64,000 nucleotides of DNA, from positions 124,001-188,000 of the forward strand of contig JAHDFP010000003.1 of assembly GCA_020628095.1 (NCBI GenBank), in the 5' to 3' direction. Shown one piece after another: positions 61,501 to 64,000 of the stretch (position 1 is its first letter; each line of letters starts with the position of its first letter). Below the pieces are notes generated by a model. The model saw only the letters and a program-made list of their open reading frames with translations, searched no databases and was not told where the DNA came from. This DNA comes from Saprospiraceae bacterium. GTDB taxonomy: Bacteria; Bacteroidota; Bacteroidia; Chitinophagales; Saprospiraceae. Made by a program: the position numbers and the translations under genes.

Positions 61501-62726
61501 AGAAGGTTTTATTTAATTTATTATCTAATGCCTTTAAGGTTACTCAATCTGGTGGTAAGATAACGATATCTATAAGGACGCAAGAGCAAGTATTCCCTGA
61601 AATAGATACCGATAATAATAAACCCTCACTGTCTATTACAGTTTCTGATACAGGGCCAGGATTATCTCAAGAACATATTCAGCATATTTTTGATAGGTTT
61701 TACCAAGTGGAAAATCTTAATAAATCTTATTACGGTGGGACTGGGATAGGTCTGGAAGTAGTCAACAATTTTGTCAAATTACATAAAGGAAAAATAGAAG
61801 TAAAAAGCGAGCTAGATGTGGGAACTGAGTTTACGGTTTTCCTACCTATAGAGAAAAACTACTTAACAGATAGCACTAAGGTAACCCAAAAGAAATCGAT
61901 ACAAAATAGGCCAAATGGAGTAGTAAACGGTTCTACAATTAAGTCACAATCATCAGACTCCAAATCCGTGACGATACTAATAGTGGAAGATAATATCGAA
62001 TTACAAAATTATCTTAAAACGGAGCTACAGAAATTATATCATATCAAAACCGCATCAGATGGATCAGAGGGACTAAAAGTGGCCTTGGAGACTTTGCCAG
62101 ATCTTATTATATCCGATGTGATGATGCCTATGATAGATGGCTTCGAGTTGTGCAAGAGCATTAAGTCAGATGTGCGGACCTGTCATATCCCTGTATTAAT
62201 GCTAACCGCGAAGTCAAATGCTGATGAGCAGGTAAAGGGTATTGATCTGGGGGCAGATGCATATATAACAAAACCGTTCAATATGCAACTGCTAAAATCT
62301 AAGTTGCAACAGCTGCTACAAAGTCGTCAGATTATATTCAATAAATATTTCAATGATATAAGCGAAACCAAGCTTAGTAAAGCGACCTCAGCCTTAGATA
62401 AGGACTTTGTACGAAATATGCTTAAGATTATACACCAGAGAATCGGTGATACAAAGTTGAATGTAGAAACTCTATCAGATGCCCTTTTTCTTAGTCGCAG
62501 CCAGTTGTACAGAAAAACAAAAGCCCTCACAGGAATGAGTGTCAATGAATTTATAAGAAAGATAAGATTAGAGGAGGCTAAGAAGTTGATAGAAAATGGA
62601 AATATTAATATTTCAGAAGTCTGCTATGGTGTTGGGTTTTCTTCTCCATCTTATTTTTCCAAGTGCTTCAAGGAACAATTCGGTATGCTGCCCACGCAAG
62701 CCATCAGTCAGAACGTGAGAAAATAA
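58557..62726 (+). CDS. Hybrid two-component system sensor/AraC-type response regulator (HTCS)
   Basis: Two-propeller Reg_prop repeats (DDQGFLWVGMHGAGLYKYDG ...), Y_Y_Y segment, HisKA FFTNISHEFRTPLTLIVNPLED, HATPase DTGPGLSQEHIQHIFDRFYQ, REC ILIVEDNIELQNYL...DLIISDVMMPMIDGFELC, C-terminal AraC HTH. Confidence 0.96.
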   Translation: MGDHFWLKKTLFLVICSFLFIGNIQAQSKLPVFEFVNTYEGFPKRGVTSITTDDQGFLWVGMHGAGLYKYDGINYISYNRESGDTTSINSNVIHAVYKDSQGRLWIGSDGGLNLYNRSLNNFTDIPFDGHHVDRDQQMIVLSIIEHQDGMIYLGTNYNGTFVLDPDTYKINPVEYKGKDEQLGLPHILGFATSSSGEILVGTNLGLKRIDADKGILVDAYIITEEGNITMDLPIQSVLVDDLNNLWIGSQNDGIFKSSCLNSKATSLKYLEHYPVTNRRVMSMVQSREGYIYGGTENDGLYILSREGEVLRELRYDRNEENGIKSNSIWKVFIDDSERLWLGYYDKGIDIYDPNYRKFQTLTNLFPEASILNYTSVTGIVKDENGNLWVATDGSGIFFLDLKERKIKSYLNKIYANTIGAAIQSIFIDSEGNIWAGDWNEGVFFLEKGKDQFLNYNMDNTNGGLVTNRVVTIAEDAKGKMWFGTWGKGIHSYDIKTKKFLHRNDALITDHGLAYYDVRKILVDSNDDLWLGSTKGFYKLSLDENNEVVELIDYKEIWKDQFDIDNSFSNVLSLYKSSDNTFWIGTEGAGLLSYNPELDSVISYNDKNGFLQRTTSAIMEASPGQMWVSGRSGLSHINTSSGVIKNYSEADGLISNDFNYNSVMKDNQGRLYFGNVMGGANYFDPDSIPTNQSDIKVYLTNLRIFNKPVSVGEEKSPLVQTLEVTDEITFDYMQSVFTIEYTGINFTRPEKNQFAYYLDGLEDDWNYVGSNRSATYTSLHSGDYVFKVKAANNDGVWSEEPVELAIKVLPPWWLSNTGFVIYIFLFLLSLYVFYWMMRKRVLERKEIQNERQNRQKEKELNKKKIQFFTNISHEFRTPLTLIVNPLEDIISNEIIDLPDEVNTKHQIIHKNAKRLERLINELMDFRKLSFNKLKVRVQKTEVVSFVHSVSEYFNGEAVDKDIRFQINSSVDEQYAWIDSGLIEKVLFNLLSNAFKVTQSGGKITISIRTQEQVFPEIDTDNNKPSLSITVSDTGPGLSQEHIQHIFDRFYQVENLNKSYYGGTGIGLEVVNNFVKLHKGKIEVKSELDVGTEFTVFLPIEKNYLTDSTKVTQKKSIQNRPNGVVNGSTIKSQSSDSKSVTILIVEDNIELQNYLKTELQKLYHIKTASDGSEGLKVALETLPDLIISDVMMPMIDGFELCKSIKSDVRTCHIPVLMLTAKSNADEQVKGIDLGADAYITKPFNMQLLKSKLQQLLQSRQIIFNKYFNDISETKLSKATSALDKDFVRNMLKIIHQRIGDTKLNVETLSDALFLSRSQLYRKTKALTGMSVNEFIRKIRLEEAKKLIENGNINISEVCYGVGFSSPSYFSKCFKEQFGMLPTQAISQNVRK

Positions 62727-62741
62727 TATTTTTGTCTTGCG

Positions 62742-63806
62742 ATGAAAGAGATAAGAAGCATTGTCAGTGCTTATAATAATATAGATCATAGTAAAGTCCG
62801 CGTAGCATTAGCTTCTGTAGTCAATATAGAAGGGTCATCGTATAGGCGCATAGGTGCGCGTATGTTAGTGCAGAGTAATGGTGTCTGGGTGGGAGGAATA
62901 AGTGGCGGGTGTCTAGAGGGCGATGCCCTAGAAAAGGCACAGCAAGCCATATATAAAAATCATTGCTCTGTAGTTACCTACGATACCTTAGAAGATGATC
63001 AGAATCAAATAGGTGTCGGTCTCGGTTGCAATGGGAAAATCGATGTCCTTTTTAGTCCTATTGACCCCAGTGATGACAGTAACGAAGTGTTGACATTGAG
63101 TGGAATCATAGGTGCAGAGCAACCTAAGATATTAATCAAAATTATAGAAGATAATAATCAGAATAACTTAGGAAAGATCAGGCTTGTGTCAGATGAGTTG
63201 CAGGATCAATTTTTTGATTTGGATGTGGGAGAATTCAATAATGCAATCCGAAATACCTTTGCGCAGGAGCGATCTTCAGTTTTGGAAATAGGCGAGAAAA
63301 AGATACTATTAGAATTTATCAGACCAGAGACTCGTATCATTTTGATTGGTAATAACCATGATCTTTCGGCGATGGCAGGTCTTTGTCATCAGATGGGGTG
63401 GTATGTCACCATAGTGGGAAGAAAAAGAAAAGTACCTAAGTCCTTGTTCTCTATGGCTCATCATGTTATGGAATATGAGGACGCCGATAAGATAGAATGT
63501 ACTAAGTATACTTGTGTGGTTCTAATGACCCACGACTATAATAAGGACAAAGCATTATTGCCTATTTTCTTGGAAAAGAAGCCTGCCTACCTCGGCATGC
63601 TTGGTCCAAGAAAACGATTAGAAAAATTGCAATCGGACTTGAATATTAACCTAAGCAAAATACCATTTTTATACAGTCCCACAGGTTTAGACTTAGGCGC
63701 AGAATCTCCTGAGGAAATCGCATTATCTATTTGTTCGGAGATAATGGCTGTTATGCGAGACAGTGACAAGTCATCTCTCAGAGAAAGAACTTCTCCTATT
63801 CATTAG
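62742..63806 (+). CDS. XdhC/CoxI family protein
   Basis: VNIEGSSYRRIGARMLVQSNGVWVGGISGGCLEGDAL, GVGLGCNGKIDVLFSPI, C-terminal Rossmann-like ARIILIGNNHDLSAMAGLCHQMGW, YLGMLGPRKR, GLDLGAESPEEIALSICSEIMAV. Confidence 0.92.
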   Translation: MKEIRSIVSAYNNIDHSKVRVALASVVNIEGSSYRRIGARMLVQSNGVWVGGISGGCLEGDALEKAQQAIYKNHCSVVTYDTLEDDQNQIGVGLGCNGKIDVLFSPIDPSDDSNEVLTLSGIIGAEQPKILIKIIEDNNQNNLGKIRLVSDELQDQFFDLDVGEFNNAIRNTFAQERSSVLEIGEKKILLEFIRPETRIILIGNNHDLSAMAGLCHQMGWYVTIVGRKRKVPKSLFSMAHHVMEYEDADKIECTKYTCVVLMTHDYNKDKALLPIFLEKKPAYLGMLGPRKRLEKLQSDLNINLSKIPFLYSPTGLDLGAESPEEIALSICSEIMAVMRDSDKSSLRERTSPIH

Positions 63807-63822
63807 CAAACTATAAAGAATA

Positions 63823-64000
63823 TTACACCTCTTCTCCTATCCCTCTATATCCTTTATAATATAATAATGGTCTTGATTCATCATCGCGATGTACATCCAA
63901 TACTTGACATAAGACTATGTGGTGATCACCAGCAGGTATAATTTGTTTAATTTCTGCTTTATACCAAGCCAAGCAGTTTTCTAAAATATGGAATCCACCA
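63823..64000 (-). CDS. Flavin reductase-like domain protein, 3' part only (continues past the window)
   Basis: Reverse strand translates GGFHILENCLAWYKAEIKQIIPAGDHHIVLCQVLDVHRDDESRPLLYYKGYRGIGEEV*, the C-terminal pattern of flavin reductase-like proteins; open to the window edge. Confidence 0.7.
   Translation of the reverse strand, partial: GGFHILENCLAWYKAEIKQIIPAGDHHIVLCQVLDVHRDDESRPLLYYKGYRGIGEEV

Overview
The window is 64 kb of chromosome from a moderately AT-rich Bacteroidota, probably Saprospiria-like (inferred from HYR/T9SS adhesin, SusC/SusD, HTCS and SecDF content; no search was run). The left part is mostly housekeeping: priA, obgE, a TruC-like pseudouridine synthase, dnaA, an A-type Fe-S carrier, icd, aroE, proline dehydrogenase, secDF and a PorE-like OmpA lipoprotein. 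It also holds a 5'-truncated giant HYR-repeat/C-type-lectin/GEVED protein with a T9SS tail at the left edge, an intact HigBA-like toxin-antitoxin module beside dnaA, and a second HigA-like antitoxin preceded only by a remnant of its toxin. The right part (about 40.9-62.7 kb), downstream of a tRNA-Val(GAC), is a xylan-type polysaccharide utilisation locus: GH-like lipid/secreted enzyme, 2x GH10, GPH/MFS transporter, GH43, SusC, SusD, a Ca-motif-rich VCBS/ASPIC lipoprotein, a PKD plus tandem-module lipoprotein, GH26-like and a hybrid two-component regulator. An XdhC-like gene and the 3' end of a flavin-reductase-like gene follow. I see no rRNA, CRISPR array, intact transposase or prophage. The most notable observations are the toxin-less antitoxin paralogue, a TruC-like gene with no canonical start codon that lies in frame behind a cupin stop codon, the regular 507-519 nt module array of the HYR protein, a 40-aa membrane microprotein ORF upstream of SusC, and the make-up of the PUL. 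No clearly new system was demonstrated.
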